A stretch of DNA of 64,000 bases from Nguyenibacter vanlangensis (GCF_038719015.1 NZ_CP152276.1:4109501-4173500), one strand, 5' to 3'; shown: positions 19,917-29,017, numbered from the stretch's first letter. Made by a program: numbers and translations. The notes: generated by a model not told the origin, from the sequence alone.

Positions 19917-20645
19917 TCAATAGCGCTCGACATCGGATGCCAGGACATAGCCGCCGCCCCGCACCGTCTTGATAAGCTGCGCGTTGCGCCCGTTATCCTC
20001 CAGCTTGCGGCGCAGCCGGCTGATCGCCACGTCGATCGCCCGGTCGAACGGCCCCGCCTGACGCCCGCGCAGCAGGTCGAACAGCATGTCGCGGGTCAGC
20101 ACCCGGTTGGCGCGGTCCAGCAGCGCCATCAGCAGGTCGTATTCCCCGCCGGTCAGCGGTACTTCGGTCCCGTCCGGGTTCAGCAGCCGCCGGCGCGACT
20201 GCTCCAGCGTCCAGCCGGAAAAATGCAGGTTCCGCTGCTCAATGGCGGTCCTGGACTCGGGCGTCTCGCCGCTGCGGCGGAGCACGGCGCGGATGCGCGC
20301 CAGCAATTCGCGGGGATTGAAGGGCTTGGGCACGTAATCGTCGGCCCCCAGTTCCAGCCCGATGATCCGGTCCGTCTCCTCGCCCATGGCGGTCAGCATG
20401 ATGATCGGCACATTGGCCTGGCTGCGCAGCCAGCGCGCCAGTTCCAGCCCGCTCTCGCCCGGCAGCATCAGGTCCAGGACGATCAACTGGTAATGGCCGG
20501 CCTGCCATGCCTTGCGGGTCTCGCGCCCGTCGCGGGCGGTGGTGACGCGGAACTGGTTGCGTTCCAGGAAGCGGGCCAGAAGGTCGCGGATTTCACGATC
20601 GTCATCGACGACCAGGATATGCGGCAGAAATTCCATGCCTGTCAT
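19917..20645 (-). CDS. OmpR-family response regulator
   Basis: A 242-residue two-domain regulator. The receiver domain (~8-120) has acidic Asp14-Asp16, phosphoacceptor Asp58 (LIVLDLMLPG) and Lys107. A winged-helix DNA-binding domain (~135-240) ends in the KTVRGGGYVL signature. It is the partner of the kinase encoded next on the same strand. ATG 20645 or ATG 20636 may start it. The 128 bases to the divergent PRC-barrel gene are a likely site of autoregulation. Confidence 0.93.
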   Translation of the reverse strand: MTGMEFLPHILVVDDDREIRDLLARFLERNQFRVTTARDGRETRKAWQAGHYQLIVLDLMLPGESGLELARWLRSQANVPIIMLTAMGEETDRIIGLELGADDYVPKPFNPRELLARIRAVLRRSGETPESRTAIEQRNLHFSGWTLEQSRRRLLNPDGTEVPLTGGEYDLLMALLDRANRVLTRDMLFDLLRGRQAGPFDRAIDVAISRLRRKLEDNGRNAQLIKTVRGGGYVLASDVERY

Positions 20646-20773
20646 CCTATCGCCAAATCGCGGCCGCCGACATCCGGTGTTTCATTCGGTTGCAATGGGG
20701 ACGTGGGACGAAAAACCGGCGCCGATGCGTCGAAGCCTGTGACAGCACGGCCGAGTTCGTGCAGGTATGGGGC

Positions 20774-21580
20774 ATGGAATCTCGCCCCCTGTCCCCGGCC
20801 GTGCGTCCGTCCGGCCGTTTCGTATGTCTGGCGGTCGCGTGCGGCGTGCTGCTGGGCGCCTTTACGCTGCCGGCCGGGCCTGCCGATGCCGCCGGCCCCG
20901 CGCTGCCGGCCGGCGGTTCGCCCGGGGCTCTTGTGGGCAATCCGGTCGTCGGGGCCCCGCTGCCGGACGATTTCTTCCTGGGCGACGCGGCGCGCGACAT
21001 GAATACGGGCGACGAGCCCGAACTGGCGGGGCCCGCCCTGCCGGTCGCGCGGCCGGCGGCGGCGCCGGCCCGGCCCGCCGGCGTGACGAGCCTGGCCAAC
21101 CGGCATCTGGGCAGCCTGATCGATCGCGAGGTCGTGGCGCCCGACGGCAGCCATGTGGGCCAGGTGATCGACGTGCTGCTGGACCAGGACGGCCATCCCG
21201 CGGCGGCGGTGGTGGATGTCGGCGGCTTCATGGGGGTGGGCAACCGGCGCGTCGCCATCGCCTGGGACCAGTTCGTGCTGGGCGGCATGACGGAGAAGAG
21301 CCCGGTGAAGCTGCGCCTCAGCGCGGCCGAGGTCCGTTCGGCGCCGTCCTATGACGCGTCCTCGATGAACGTGACGGTGGTGCACGGGCCGCCGCCACCG
21401 CCGCCGGCCGCTCCGGCCGCCTCGGCGCCGGCCGACGCCGAGCCGCCGCCGGTCTCGGTCGAGGCCCAGCCCCAGCCGGCGCCGCCGCTGCTGCCCGATT
21501 CCGCCGGTCAGGGCAGCCGGGGCGACGCGCCGGCCGAAACGCGCCCCGCGTCGCCGCATGCGGGGCTGATGGCGCGATGA
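20774..21580 (+). CDS. Exported PRC-barrel protein with proline-rich tail
   Basis: A 268-residue protein with a signal peptide (residues ~1-40), a PRC-barrel domain at ~105-185 (LIDREVVAPDGSHVGQVIDVLL) and a Pro/Ala-rich tail containing six consecutive prolines near residue 205. PRC-barrels are small beta-barrels used in RNA-processing and envelope proteins. A secreted form is common in alphaproteobacteria, but its role is not known. It diverges from the two-component genes, which may control it. Confidence 0.75.
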   Translation: MESRPLSPAVRPSGRFVCLAVACGVLLGAFTLPAGPADAAGPALPAGGSPGALVGNPVVGAPLPDDFFLGDAARDMNTGDEPELAGPALPVARPAAAPARPAGVTSLANRHLGSLIDREVVAPDGSHVGQVIDVLLDQDGHPAAAVVDVGGFMGVGNRRVAIAWDQFVLGGMTEKSPVKLRLSAAEVRSAPSYDASSMNVTVVHGPPPPPPAAPAASAPADAEPPPVSVEAQPQPAPPLLPDSAGQGSRGDAPAETRPASPHAGLMAR

Positions 21581-21677
21581 TCATGGTCCATCCATATCCA
21601 TACCGTGGCCGGGGGTCTTCCGGCCGGGGTCTTCATGGTCCGGGGTGCGATGCGCCGCGTCCCGGGGGCGGGCCTGC

Positions 21678-22985
21678 GTGAGGGTGTTTCCACGCAATAG
21701 CCAGCGTGGGCTGGACGGGCTGAATTTCTTCGTTGCGAATCTGCAGGCCGCCTTCGGGTCGTTCATCGCCGTCTACCTGACCGGCGCCCACTGGACCCAG
21801 GGACAGATCGGCGTGGTGCTGAGCATCGGTTCGGTCACCGCGATGGTCAGTCAGGTGCCGGCCGGCATGCTGGTCGACCGGCTGCGCGACAAGCACCGCG
21901 TGGCCGGATTGTCGATCCTGGCCGTGATCTTCTCATGCCTGCTGCTGGCGCTGTTTCCGCAGCAGATGCCGGTCGCGGTGGCGGAGATCCTGCACGGCCT
22001 GGCGAGCTGCACGCTCAACCCGGCGATCAGCGCGATCACGCTGGCGGTCGTCGCGACGCAGATCGCCCGCTCGGCCGGCGCCGGCGTCGGCCTGCTGGGC
22101 GAGCGGTTCGGCCGCAATGCCAGCTTCGCGGCGGTGGGCAACGCGATCGCCGCCGGCCTGATGGGGGCGGTGGGCTACTGGGTGTCGCCCCAGGCCACGT
22201 TCTTCCTCGGCGCCGCCCTGGCGGTGCCGGGATTGCTGGCGCTGATGATGATCGAGCGCACCGAGCCCGCGGCCTCGGTCAACACGGCGGCCCTGGCCGA
22301 GGGGGAGCGCGCCCCGCGCGAGATGGGACGGGTTTGGGATCTGCTGCGGGACCGGCGGCTGTTCTCGTTCGCCGTCTGCGTCGCGTTCTTCCATCTTTCC
22401 AACGCCGGCATCCTGTCGCTGGCGGCCGGGCAGGTGACGAAGGATGCGGGCAATATCGCCGAAATCGTCATCGCCGCGTGCATCCTGCTGCCGCAACTGG
22501 TCGGCGCCGTCCTGTCGCCGCATGTCGGCCGGCTGGCCGAGACGATCGGCCGCCGCCCGGTGATGCTGGTCACTTTCGCGGCCCTGCCGTTGCGCGCCGC
22601 CCTGCTGGCCACGACGACCAATCCCTATCTGATCGTGGCGATTCAGCTCCTGGACGGGATCAGTTCGGCGTCGTTCGGGGTCATGATGCCGCTGGTCGCC
22701 GCCGACCTGACGCGGGTCAGCGGGCGGTTCAATCTGTGCATGGGCATCCTGGGCCTGGCCATGGGGGCGGGGGCCAGTTTCTCGACCACCCTGGCCGGCA
22801 CCGTCGCCGACCGTTCGCCGCCGCTGGCGTTCGTACTGCTGGCGGCGGCGGGGCTGGTCTGCGTGCTGCTGGTCTGGCTGCTGATGGGCGACACCAGGCA
22901 CCGGAACGGGGCGCCGGCCGCGTCGCTCAGCGATCCAGCCAGGCGGGAACCGGCAGGTTCCGTTCCCGCAGGAAGGACGGATTGA
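21678..22985 (+). CDS. MFS transporter
   Basis: A 435-residue integral membrane protein with about 12 hydrophobic segments. The MFS loop motif appears as GMLVDRLRDKHR between segments 2 and 3 and in degenerate form as GRLAETIGRRPV in the second half. The substrate is unknown. The GTG at 21678 fits the start of the first conserved segment (RGLDGLNFFVANLQ) after a G-rich tract; GTG 21645 and GTG 21684 are alternatives. Its last 59 bases overlap the convergent cysK 3' end, so the tail after the last membrane segment is antisense to cysK. Confidence 0.85.
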   Translation: MRVFPRNSQRGLDGLNFFVANLQAAFGSFIAVYLTGAHWTQGQIGVVLSIGSVTAMVSQVPAGMLVDRLRDKHRVAGLSILAVIFSCLLLALFPQQMPVAVAEILHGLASCTLNPAISAITLAVVATQIARSAGAGVGLLGERFGRNASFAAVGNAIAAGLMGAVGYWVSPQATFFLGAALAVPGLLALMMIERTEPAASVNTAALAEGERAPREMGRVWDLLRDRRLFSFAVCVAFFHLSNAGILSLAAGQVTKDAGNIAEIVIAACILLPQLVGAVLSPHVGRLAETIGRRPVMLVTFAALPLRAALLATTTNPYLIVAIQLLDGISSASFGVMMPLVAADLTRVSGRFNLCMGILGLAMGAGASFSTTLAGTVADRSPPLAFVLLAAAGLVCVLLVWLLMGDTRHRNGAPAASLSDPARREPAGSVPAGRTD

Positions 22986-23964
22986 ACAGCTTGGACTGAT
23001 AGCGGCTGCCGCCGTCCGCCAGGATGGTGACGATCCGGTGGCCCGGGCCGAGGCGCCGCGCCACCCGGATCGCCGCGGCGACATTGATGCCGGACGATCC
23101 GCCGACCGACAGGCCCTCATGGATCAGCAGGTCGTAGATCAGGTCCAGGGCCTCGGGGTCGGGCACGCGCTCGGCGTCGTCGATGGCGATGCCGTCCAGG
23201 TTGGCGGTCACCCGCGACTGGCCGATCCCTTCGGTGATGGAATTGCCGGCGATGCCCAGGTCGTTGGCCTTCACCCAGCCGTACAGGCCCGATCCCTCGG
23301 GGTCGGCCAGGACGATTTGCGGCCGCGCGCGCCCTGCGGCCGCGGCGCAATCGGCCAGGCCCAGCGCCACGCCGGCCAATGTGCCCCCGGTGCCGCAGGA
23401 GCAGGTGAAGGCGTCGATATGCCCGTCCGTCTGGTTCCAGATCTCGCGCCCGGTGGTGGCGCGATGCCCCTCGCGGTTGGCGACGTTGTCGAACTGGTTG
23501 GCCCACACGCCGCCGGTCTCCTCGGCCAGGCGGCGCGAGACATGGACGTAGTTGCCCGGATCGCGATAGGGCTTGGCGGGGACCAGGCGCAGATCGGCCC
23601 CGATCATGCGCAGGAAATCGATCTTCTCCTGGCTCTGCGTCTCGGGCATCACGATGACCGAGCGATAGCCGCGCGCATTGGCCACCAGGGTCAGGCCGAT
23701 GCCGGTATTGCCCGCCGTGCCTTCCACCACCGTGCCGCCCGGCTTCAGCAGGCCGCGCCGCTCGGCATCGTCGATGATCGCCAGCGCGGCGCGGTCCTTG
23801 ACCGAGCCGCCGGGATTCATGAACTCCGCCTTGCCCAGGATCTCGCATCCCGTCAGGTCCGACGCGCGCCGCAGCCGGATCAGCGGCGTATGGCCGATCG
23901 CCGCGGTCATGGTGGGCGAGGACGTGGTCCAGCCGACGGAGGACGGGTTTGCACTTTCGGCCAT
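22927..23964 (-). CDS. cysK: Cysteine synthase A
   Basis: A 345-residue PLP enzyme of the fold-II family that makes cysteine from O-acetylserine and sulfide. The PLP lysine is Lys56 in SVKDR. The substrate loop EGTAGNTGIGL and the phosphate-binding CGTGGTLAG are present. The family label could also be a cystathionine-beta-synthase-like member, since the loop reads EGTAGN rather than the commoner EPTSGN. ATG 23964 follows AAGG at good spacing. A divergent rhodanese gene 79 bases away suggests a sulfur-metabolism locus. Confidence 0.85.
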   Translation of the reverse strand: MAESANPSSVGWTTSSPTMTAAIGHTPLIRLRRASDLTGCEILGKAEFMNPGGSVKDRAALAIIDDAERRGLLKPGGTVVEGTAGNTGIGLTLVANARGYRSVIVMPETQSQEKIDFLRMIGADLRLVPAKPYRDPGNYVHVSRRLAEETGGVWANQFDNVANREGHRATTGREIWNQTDGHIDAFTCSCGTGGTLAGVALGLADCAAAAGRARPQIVLADPEGSGLYGWVKANDLGIAGNSITEGIGQSRVTANLDGIAIDDAERVPDPEALDLIYDLLIHEGLSVGGSSGINVAAAIRVARRLGPGHRIVTILADGGSRYQSKLFNPSFLRERNLPVPAWLDR

Positions 23965-24043
23965 AAGGCAGCACCTTCTCTGCAACTGAGGCGGGATTCG
24001 CGCGCTCCGGCGCACAATGTGCATTCTTGCGATGGGAAACAAG

Positions 24044-24451
24044 ATGATCGAGGACGTAACGCCGGCCGATAGCTGGACGGCCCTGAGGGAGCGCGGGCGC
24101 GCCCGGCTGGTCGATGTCCGCACCGAGGCGGAATGGATGTTCGTGGGCCTGCCCGACCTGGCCGGCATCGACAAGCAGGTCCTGCCGCTGTCGTGGCAGT
24201 ATCTGGGCGGTCAGCCCAATCCCCGATTCGTCGAGCAGTTGCGGCAGGCCGGACTGACCGAGGACGACGAGATCTATTTCATCTGCCGGTCGGGCGCGCG
24301 CAGCCGGTCCGCGGCCATGGCGGCCCGCATGGCGGGATTCGCCCATGTCTTCAACGTGGCCGACGGATTCGAGGGGCCGCACGACGCGTTGGGCCATCGC
24401 GGCGCCGTGGCCGGCTGGAAGGCCGAGGGCCTGCCCTGGCGCCAGGGATAG
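24044..24451 (+). CDS. Rhodanese-like sulfurtransferase
   Basis: About 135 residues forming a single rhodanese domain: LVDVRTEAEW near residue 22 and the active-site loop CRSGARS with its persulfide-forming cysteine. ATG 24044 is preferred because GGGA (24034-24037) sits six bases upstream; ATG 24017 and ATG 24032 are in frame. It is divergent from cysK and likely handles sulfane sulfur, but acceptor and pathway are unknown. Confidence 0.85.
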   Translation: MIEDVTPADSWTALRERGRARLVDVRTEAEWMFVGLPDLAGIDKQVLPLSWQYLGGQPNPRFVEQLRQAGLTEDDEIYFICRSGARSRSAAMAARMAGFAHVFNVADGFEGPHDALGHRGAVAGWKAEGLPWRQG

Positions 24452-24502
24452 AGCGGGCCGCGACTAGGCTCCCCGGTCAGGTTGCGCGGTCAGGCGCGCC
24501 GT

Positions 24503-25417
24503 TCAGCCGTGCTTCGGCGGGTCCACCAGGTCCGGCGGCTCGGCATCCGCGTCATAGAGCACCTGCAGCACGGCGCACCACGGATAGCGCGGGTCGTAGC
24601 TGTGGCCGGTTGCGTCCGCCAGCCTGCCGTCCGGCCCCACCGGCACGTGCGTCAGGGTGACCGCGTCGTCGACATTGCCGCCGATGATGCTGATCTGGCG
24701 GCCGAAGGGCGGGCCATTCTGGTCGGTCGCGACCACGATGCCGCAATGGGCCGGAAACCCGTACTGGGTCGGCAGGTCGGCGAAGCGCACCGATTTGCTG
24801 GCGCCGCGCCCGACACAGATCAGGTCGCCCAGCGCCGGGGCATAGGCCGCCGGGTCGCGTGCCCGCACCCCGCTTTCCGTCCCCGCCGCCGCGGCGTTGA
24901 TATAGGTCGAATGGTTGGGCGAATAGGCGAAGCGGTCATTCGCCCCCGCCACCCGCATGACGTAGGAGATGAAGGCCGCCGACCAGGCATAGAAGCCGTC
25001 ATGGACGAAATCGGTGATGTGGCCGCCGGCAGTGTGCTTGCCCGTCCAGGCGACCTCGGTTTCCCCGGGGTCCTGGCCGATCCACCAATATTCGCCCACG
25101 CGCTGCCACAGGCCGGGCATGCGCTCGGGCTTGACCGACGGGGTCTGCGGGTCGGGCCGCTGTTCGGGGTCGTCGTCATCCACCGGCCGGCCGAACAGCC
25201 GCCATTCCCGCATGGCGATCGCCACCACGTCCTGCCGGGTGAAGGGCTCGAAATTGCGGGTGGCGAATTCCGGAACATGCTCGTCCACCGCCAGCGGGCC
25301 CTGGCCGTTGGGATATTGGGCTGTCGGCGTGCTGGCCGGATGGGCGGACGGAAGATGCTGGCTGGCGCAGGCGCCCAGCAACAGCAGGGGCGCCATCACG
25401 ACGGTCTTGCGCGGCAT
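24503..25417 (-). CDS. DUF2272 lipoprotein
   Basis: A 304-residue protein with a lipoprotein signal (LLLLGAC, lipid-modified Cys at 17), followed by a low-complexity stretch and a DUF2272-type domain. The region WSAAFISYVMR...FAYSPNHSTYI resembles the NlpC/P60-like arrangement of an active-site serine or cysteine with histidines, but I cannot assign activity. It is anchored in the membrane facing the periplasm. The gene converges on the rhodanese gene with a 51-base gap. Confidence 0.72.
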   Translation of the reverse strand: MPRKTVVMAPLLLLGACASQHLPSAHPASTPTAQYPNGQGPLAVDEHVPEFATRNFEPFTRQDVVAIAMREWRLFGRPVDDDDPEQRPDPQTPSVKPERMPGLWQRVGEYWWIGQDPGETEVAWTGKHTAGGHITDFVHDGFYAWSAAFISYVMRVAGANDRFAYSPNHSTYINAAAAGTESGVRARDPAAYAPALGDLICVGRGASKSVRFADLPTQYGFPAHCGIVVATDQNGPPFGRQISIIGGNVDDAVTLTHVPVGPDGRLADATGHSYDPRYPWCAVLQVLYDADAEPPDLVDPPKHG

Positions 25418-25556
25418 TGTCTCTCCATTCGGCGTGCCCCGTTCAGCGGGCCGGGCGCCGCGAGCGGACGGGCCGGCACCCTACCCATAGGGCGCGCGGC
25501 CCGGCGGGGGAAGGGTGTCGTTCACCGGAAACCGGGCGGAAGCCGGGCTGCTTCAC

Positions 25557-25692
25557 GAAAACGGCACATAACTAAAACCGTTTTTTATTGAGCCTCCGGC
25601 GATATCGGCGTCGAGTGGGGGCGACGGGTTATCCGTCACTTGCATACGAGGGAAAGACTTGGCCGGGGTGGTCTCGCCCCGGTCTTTTTTTT
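25557..25692 (+). ncRNA. Candidate structured small RNA ending in a strong terminator
   Basis: This ~378-bp gap between divergent genes contains three hairpins on the + strand. The first has arms AAAACGG (25559-25565) and CCGTTTT (25578-25584). The second has arms GACGG and CCGTC (25623-25627, 25633-25637). A GC-rich terminator (25661-25684) with eight Ts follows. No gene on the + strand upstream needs that terminator, so a short transcript is plausible. A 50-73 codon open frame on the opposite strand (to 25553) is the alternative. I recognise no known RNA family. Confidence 0.4.
25661..25692 (+). terminator. Rho-independent terminator in the gap before the aldo/keto reductase gene
   Basis: Arms 25661-25668 and 25677-25684 form an 8-bp stem with one G-U pair and an 8-base loop, followed directly by eight T residues (25685-25692). 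It is the most canonical terminator in the window. Confidence 0.85.
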
Positions 25693-25795
25693 GCTTGCTG
25701 CCCATCGCGTCCGTCCGGCGCTGCGTTGCCGGGCCGGAGCGCCGTCCCGGTCCTTGATGGGGACGACAGGGCATTAGTATACGAAGGAGAGAACC

Positions 25796-26779
25796 ATGCC
25801 GATGGAAACCCTAGCCATTGCAGGCATTCCCGTTCCCGTTTCGCGAATCGCGCTGGGAACCTGGGCGATCGGCGGCTGGATGTGGGGCGGCCCCGACGAT
25901 CGGCAGGCCATCGCCACGATCCACGCGGCCCTGGATCTGGGCATCAATCTGATCGATACCGCCCCGGTCTATGGTTTCGGCCATTCCGAGGAAATCGTGG
26001 GCCAGGCCCTGGCCGGGCGGCGCGACGCAGTGGCGATCGCCACCAAGGCCGGACTGGACTGGAAGGACGGCAAGCCCTTCCGCAATGCCGCCCCTGCGCG
26101 CATCCGCCAGGAAATCGAGGATTCGCTGCGCCGGCTGCGCACCGACCGCATCGACCTGTACCAGGTCCACTGGCCCGACCCCGCGGTGCCGGTCGACGAG
26201 ACCGCGCGCGAATTGGAACGGCTGCATCGCGAGGGCAAGGTCCTGGCGCTGGGCGTCAGCAATTTCTCGGTCGCGCAGATGGAACAGTTCCGCGCCGTGG
26301 CACCCTTGGCCGCGGTCCAGCCGCCCTATAACCTGTTCGAACGCGCGATCGAGGCCGATATCCTGCCCTGGTCGGTCGCGCACGGCCTGGCGGTGCTGGC
26401 CTATGGGCCGCTGTGCCGCGGCCTGCTGTCCGGGCGGATGTCGGCCGACACCAGCTTCGATGCCGATGACCTGCGCAGCGTGGACCCCAAATTCCGCGCC
26501 CCGCGTTTCGCCCAGTATCTGGCCGCCGTCGCGGCGCTGCAGGATTTCGCGCGGCAGCGTTTCGACCGTTCGGTCCTGGCGCTGGCGGTCCGCTGGGTGC
26601 TCGACCAGGGGCCGACCATCGCGCTGTGGGGCGCGCGCAAGCCCGAACAGATCGCGGGAATCGATCAGGCGGTCGGCTGGCATCTGTCGGCCGACGACAA
26701 GGCCGAGATCGACCGCATCCTGGCCACCCATGTCACGGACCCGGTGGGGCCGGAATTCATGGCGCCGCCGGGCGGCTGA
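25796..26779 (+). CDS. Aldo/keto reductase
   Basis: A 327-residue NADPH-dependent (beta/alpha)8-barrel oxidoreductase. The catalytic tetrad is visible as Asp54 and Tyr59 (IDTAPVYG), Lys84 (ATKAG) and His125 (QVHWPD). Length and the GFGHSEEIVGQAL segment fit the AKR11/YajO-like branch. The substrate is unknown; in acetic acid bacteria such enzymes often reduce sugar-derived aldehydes or ketones. AAGGAGA just upstream supports ATG 25796. It is isolated: a terminator-bearing gap lies upstream and a hairpin downstream. Confidence 0.9.
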   Translation: MPMETLAIAGIPVPVSRIALGTWAIGGWMWGGPDDRQAIATIHAALDLGINLIDTAPVYGFGHSEEIVGQALAGRRDAVAIATKAGLDWKDGKPFRNAAPARIRQEIEDSLRRLRTDRIDLYQVHWPDPAVPVDETARELERLHREGKVLALGVSNFSVAQMEQFRAVAPLAAVQPPYNLFERAIEADILPWSVAHGLAVLAYGPLCRGLLSGRMSADTSFDADDLRSVDPKFRAPRFAQYLAAVAALQDFARQRFDRSVLALAVRWVLDQGPTIALWGARKPEQIAGIDQAVGWHLSADDKAEIDRILATHVTDPVGPEFMAPPGG

Positions 26780-26801
26780 ACGCCGGCCGAATGCGGGAAG
26801 G

Positions 26802-26828
26802 CGCGGCCGGCGATCGCGGCCGGCCGCG
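26802..26828. terminator. GC-rich hairpin between the reductase gene and a convergent small gene
   Basis: Perfect 9-base arms at 26802-26810 and 26820-26828 enclose a 9-base loop, directly between two convergent stop codons. No U tract is present. Confidence 0.6.
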
Positions 26829-27209
26829 TCAATTGCCGGGCTGGTCGCCCGGCTTCGGGGTCTCGATGCGCTGCCAGGCGCCGCGGCTCTCCATGCAGCG
26901 GGCGTAATTCTGGCGCAGCCGCCGGAACTGGTTGCCCCCGCCGCCCGCCTGCAGCGCCGATCCCGACGGGGCGGCGGCAACCGAGGCGTCGGTCTGGCAG
27001 AAGGCGTCGTCCGATTTATATTCGGCGCTGTCGCGGTCCAGGATGGCCTGGTAGCCGCCGACCGAACCATAGACCGTATGTTCCTTGTGCCGGGCCTGCG
27101 CCGGATCCGTAAGGCCCGCAAGCGCGGCGAGGATCGCGCCGAAGACCACGCCTGGAACGGCGATGCGAATGGCCGGACGCTGCGGCCGCTTGCGTTCGAT
27201 GACGGTCAT
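26829..27209 (-). CDS. Exported protein of unknown function
   Basis: A 126-residue protein with a clear signal peptide (Lys/Arg-rich start, hydrophobic ~15-32, cut near AQA). The mature part is small and polar, with two cysteines (in AFCQTD and YARCMESRG) that could form a disulfide, and a Gly-rich spacer. CCAGGAGAGA directly precedes ATG 27209. I do not recognise a domain. It is convergent with the reductase gene and divergent from cbpA. Confidence 0.65.
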   Translation of the reverse strand: MTVIERKRPQRPAIRIAVPGVVFGAILAALAGLTDPAQARHKEHTVYGSVGGYQAILDRDSAEYKSDDAFCQTDASVAAAPSGSALQAGGGGNQFRRLRQNYARCMESRGAWQRIETPKPGDQPGN

Positions 27210-27426
27210 TCTCTCTCCTGGCCGCGTCCCCGTGGCGGCATCCGTTCTATCCCTGCCCGCCGCGCGGGTGAAGGGGGCGCCGGGCGTGCGGGGGGAGGGG
27301 GGACATTGACCCTTTGCCGGGCTGTCCCCATTATTTTGCCGATATGGGGTCTCCGGCGCAGATCGGAACGGCAGCGGCGTGCCTGCCGGCGTACCCGGGC
27401 CAGTGGCAGGGAGATGACGCACCGTC

Positions 27427-28341
27427 GTGAGCACCGATCCTTATGAAATCCTCGGCCTGTCGCGTACGGCCAGCCAGGACGATATCCGCAAGGCATACCG
27501 CAAGCTGGCCAAGAAATGGCATCCGGACCTCAATCCCGGCGACAAGGCGGCCGAAGAGAAGTTCAAGGCGATCGGTACGGCCCACGCGCTGCTGTCGGAC
27601 CCCGAACAGCGCGCGCGCTTCGACCGGGGCGAGATCGACGCGGCGGGGCAGGAGCGCGGCTGGGCGCCGCCGGGCGGCGGCTATCGCGACCAGGCCGAGG
27701 GCGCGCAGGGGTTCCGCTATTCCGCCGGCGGGTTTTCCGAGGATGATCTGGGCGACATATTCGGCTCGATGTTCGGGCAGCAGCGCGGATTCCGCCGCCG
27801 GCCACAGGGGCCGATGCGGGGCGAAGACCGCCATTTCTCGCTGACCGTCAGCTTCATCGACGCCGTCAACGGCAGCACGGCCCGTATCACCCTGCCGGGT
27901 GGGGGCACGCTGGATGTCCGCATCCCGCCGGGGGTCGAGGACGGCCAGGTCATGCGCCTGCGCGGCAAGGGGGGCGAGGGGCATCAGGGCGCGCCGCCGG
28001 GCGACGCGCTGATCACGCTCAGCATCGCCCCCAGCACGCAATATACCCGCGACGGCGACGATATCCGCATGACCCAGCCGATCGGGCTGAAGACCGCCGT
28101 GCTGGGCGGCTCGGTCACGATCCCGACGCCGGGCGGCCCGGTGGCGATGAACGTGCCCGCGCACTCCGACAGCGGCCGCGTGCTGCGCCTGCGGGGGCGG
28201 GGGGTCAAGGCCCATGCGGGGCGCGAGGCCGGAAATCTCTACGTCACGCTTCAGGTCACGATCGGCCAGCCGGACGCGGCGCTCGAGAAATTCCTGAAAT
28301 CATGGACGCCTCCCGGCGGGCCGGATGGCGGGGCGGCATGA
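27427..28341 (+). CDS. cbpA: DnaJ-class co-chaperone CbpA
   Basis: A 304-residue J-protein without zinc finger. The J domain (1-70) has the HPD motif at 32-34, a Gly/Phe-rich linker spans ~75-135, and tandem DnaJ C-terminal substrate-binding domains (~137-300) follow. It should stimulate DnaK ATPase and bind unfolded clients. The start is GTG 27427. The stop overlaps the next start as ATGA (28338-28341), and the next gene is a CbpM-like modulator, which confirms the CbpA assignment. Confidence 0.92.
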   Translation: MSTDPYEILGLSRTASQDDIRKAYRKLAKKWHPDLNPGDKAAEEKFKAIGTAHALLSDPEQRARFDRGEIDAAGQERGWAPPGGGYRDQAEGAQGFRYSAGGFSEDDLGDIFGSMFGQQRGFRRRPQGPMRGEDRHFSLTVSFIDAVNGSTARITLPGGGTLDVRIPPGVEDGQVMRLRGKGGEGHQGAPPGDALITLSIAPSTQYTRDGDDIRMTQPIGLKTAVLGGSVTIPTPGGPVAMNVPAHSDSGRVLRLRGRGVKAHAGREAGNLYVTLQVTIGQPDAALEKFLKSWTPPGGPDGGAA

Positions 28342-28670
28342 CGATCACGATCGAAACCCTGTGCCTGCGCCTGGGCGGCGTTACGGTTGCGGATATCGAG
28401 CATTGGATCGATTCCGCATGGCTGCGGCCCGAGGGTGCGCCGGGCGACTACCGGTTCCATGACATCGACGTGGCGCGGGCGCGGCTGATCGCCGAACTGC
28501 GCGCCGATCCGGGCATCGGCGATGACGGCATGGGGGTGGTGCTGTCGCTGCTGGACCAGCTTTATGACGCGCGGCGGCAGATGATCCGCCTGCGTGCGGT
28601 GCTCGACCAGCCGCAGGCGGCGGACCTGCGTACCCGCCTTGCCGGCCTGCTGGAGCAATGCGTCATCTGA
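28338..28670 (+). CDS. cbpM: Chaperone modulator CbpM
   Basis: A 110-residue MerR-helix-like protein of the CbpM family, which in E. coli binds the J domain of CbpA and inhibits it. The pattern [17 protein letters not shown] followed by [16 protein letters not shown] matches the family's helical N-terminal part. The second half is a coiled-coil-like helix ([19 protein letters not shown]). It is translationally coupled to cbpA by a 4-base overlap. The start used is the ATG in that overlap; an upstream in-frame ATG would lie inside cbpA. Confidence 0.85.
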   Translation: MTITIETLCLRLGGVTVADIEHWIDSAWLRPEGAPGDYRFHDIDVARARLIAELRADPGIGDDGMGVVLSLLDQLYDARRQMIRLRAVLDQPQAADLRTRLAGLLEQCVI

Positions 28671-28830
28671 CGGAATCGGCCGGCTTGCCCTGCAGCGCGC
28701 GGCGCTGATTCTGCAGGTGTCGGCGATGGCGGGCATGGATGGCGCGTACCGCTTCGGACATGGCGGGGCGCGGCCGGCGGGACCGTGCCGCGGGACGGGA
28801 AGCCGGGCGGACGGCGGGCGGAGGTGCCAT
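28663..28830 (-). CDS. Possible small arginine-rich protein
   Basis: In the 347-bp gap between cbpM and the nuclease gene the minus strand carries a 55-codon frame starting at ATG 28830, preceded by AAGG at about seven bases; ATG 28761 would give 32 residues. The product is rich in Arg, His and Pro and ends in a helical stretch (HRRHLQNQRRALQGK). Its last codons overlap the cbpM 3' end antisense. No family is recognised, and GC-rich DNA yields such frames by chance. The rest of the gap shows nothing else. Confidence 0.25.
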   Translation of the reverse strand: MAPPPAVRPASRPAARSRRPRPAMSEAVRAIHARHRRHLQNQRRALQGKPADSVR

Positions 28831-29017
28831 GGAAAGACCTTGAACCTGTCTGCGAACCTGCAAGGGCCGCGCGGCGGACCTGCCGGGCGGTGGATGCAGG
28901 ATCGCCCGGGCCCGTGTCGGAATTGCGGCGGGGTGTCGCCGGGTGTCGCCGGGGCGGCGGCATGGAAGCGCGGCGCCGGCCTCTGGCCTGGCGCGCCGCT
29001 TCGGGCGATAAGGCGTC

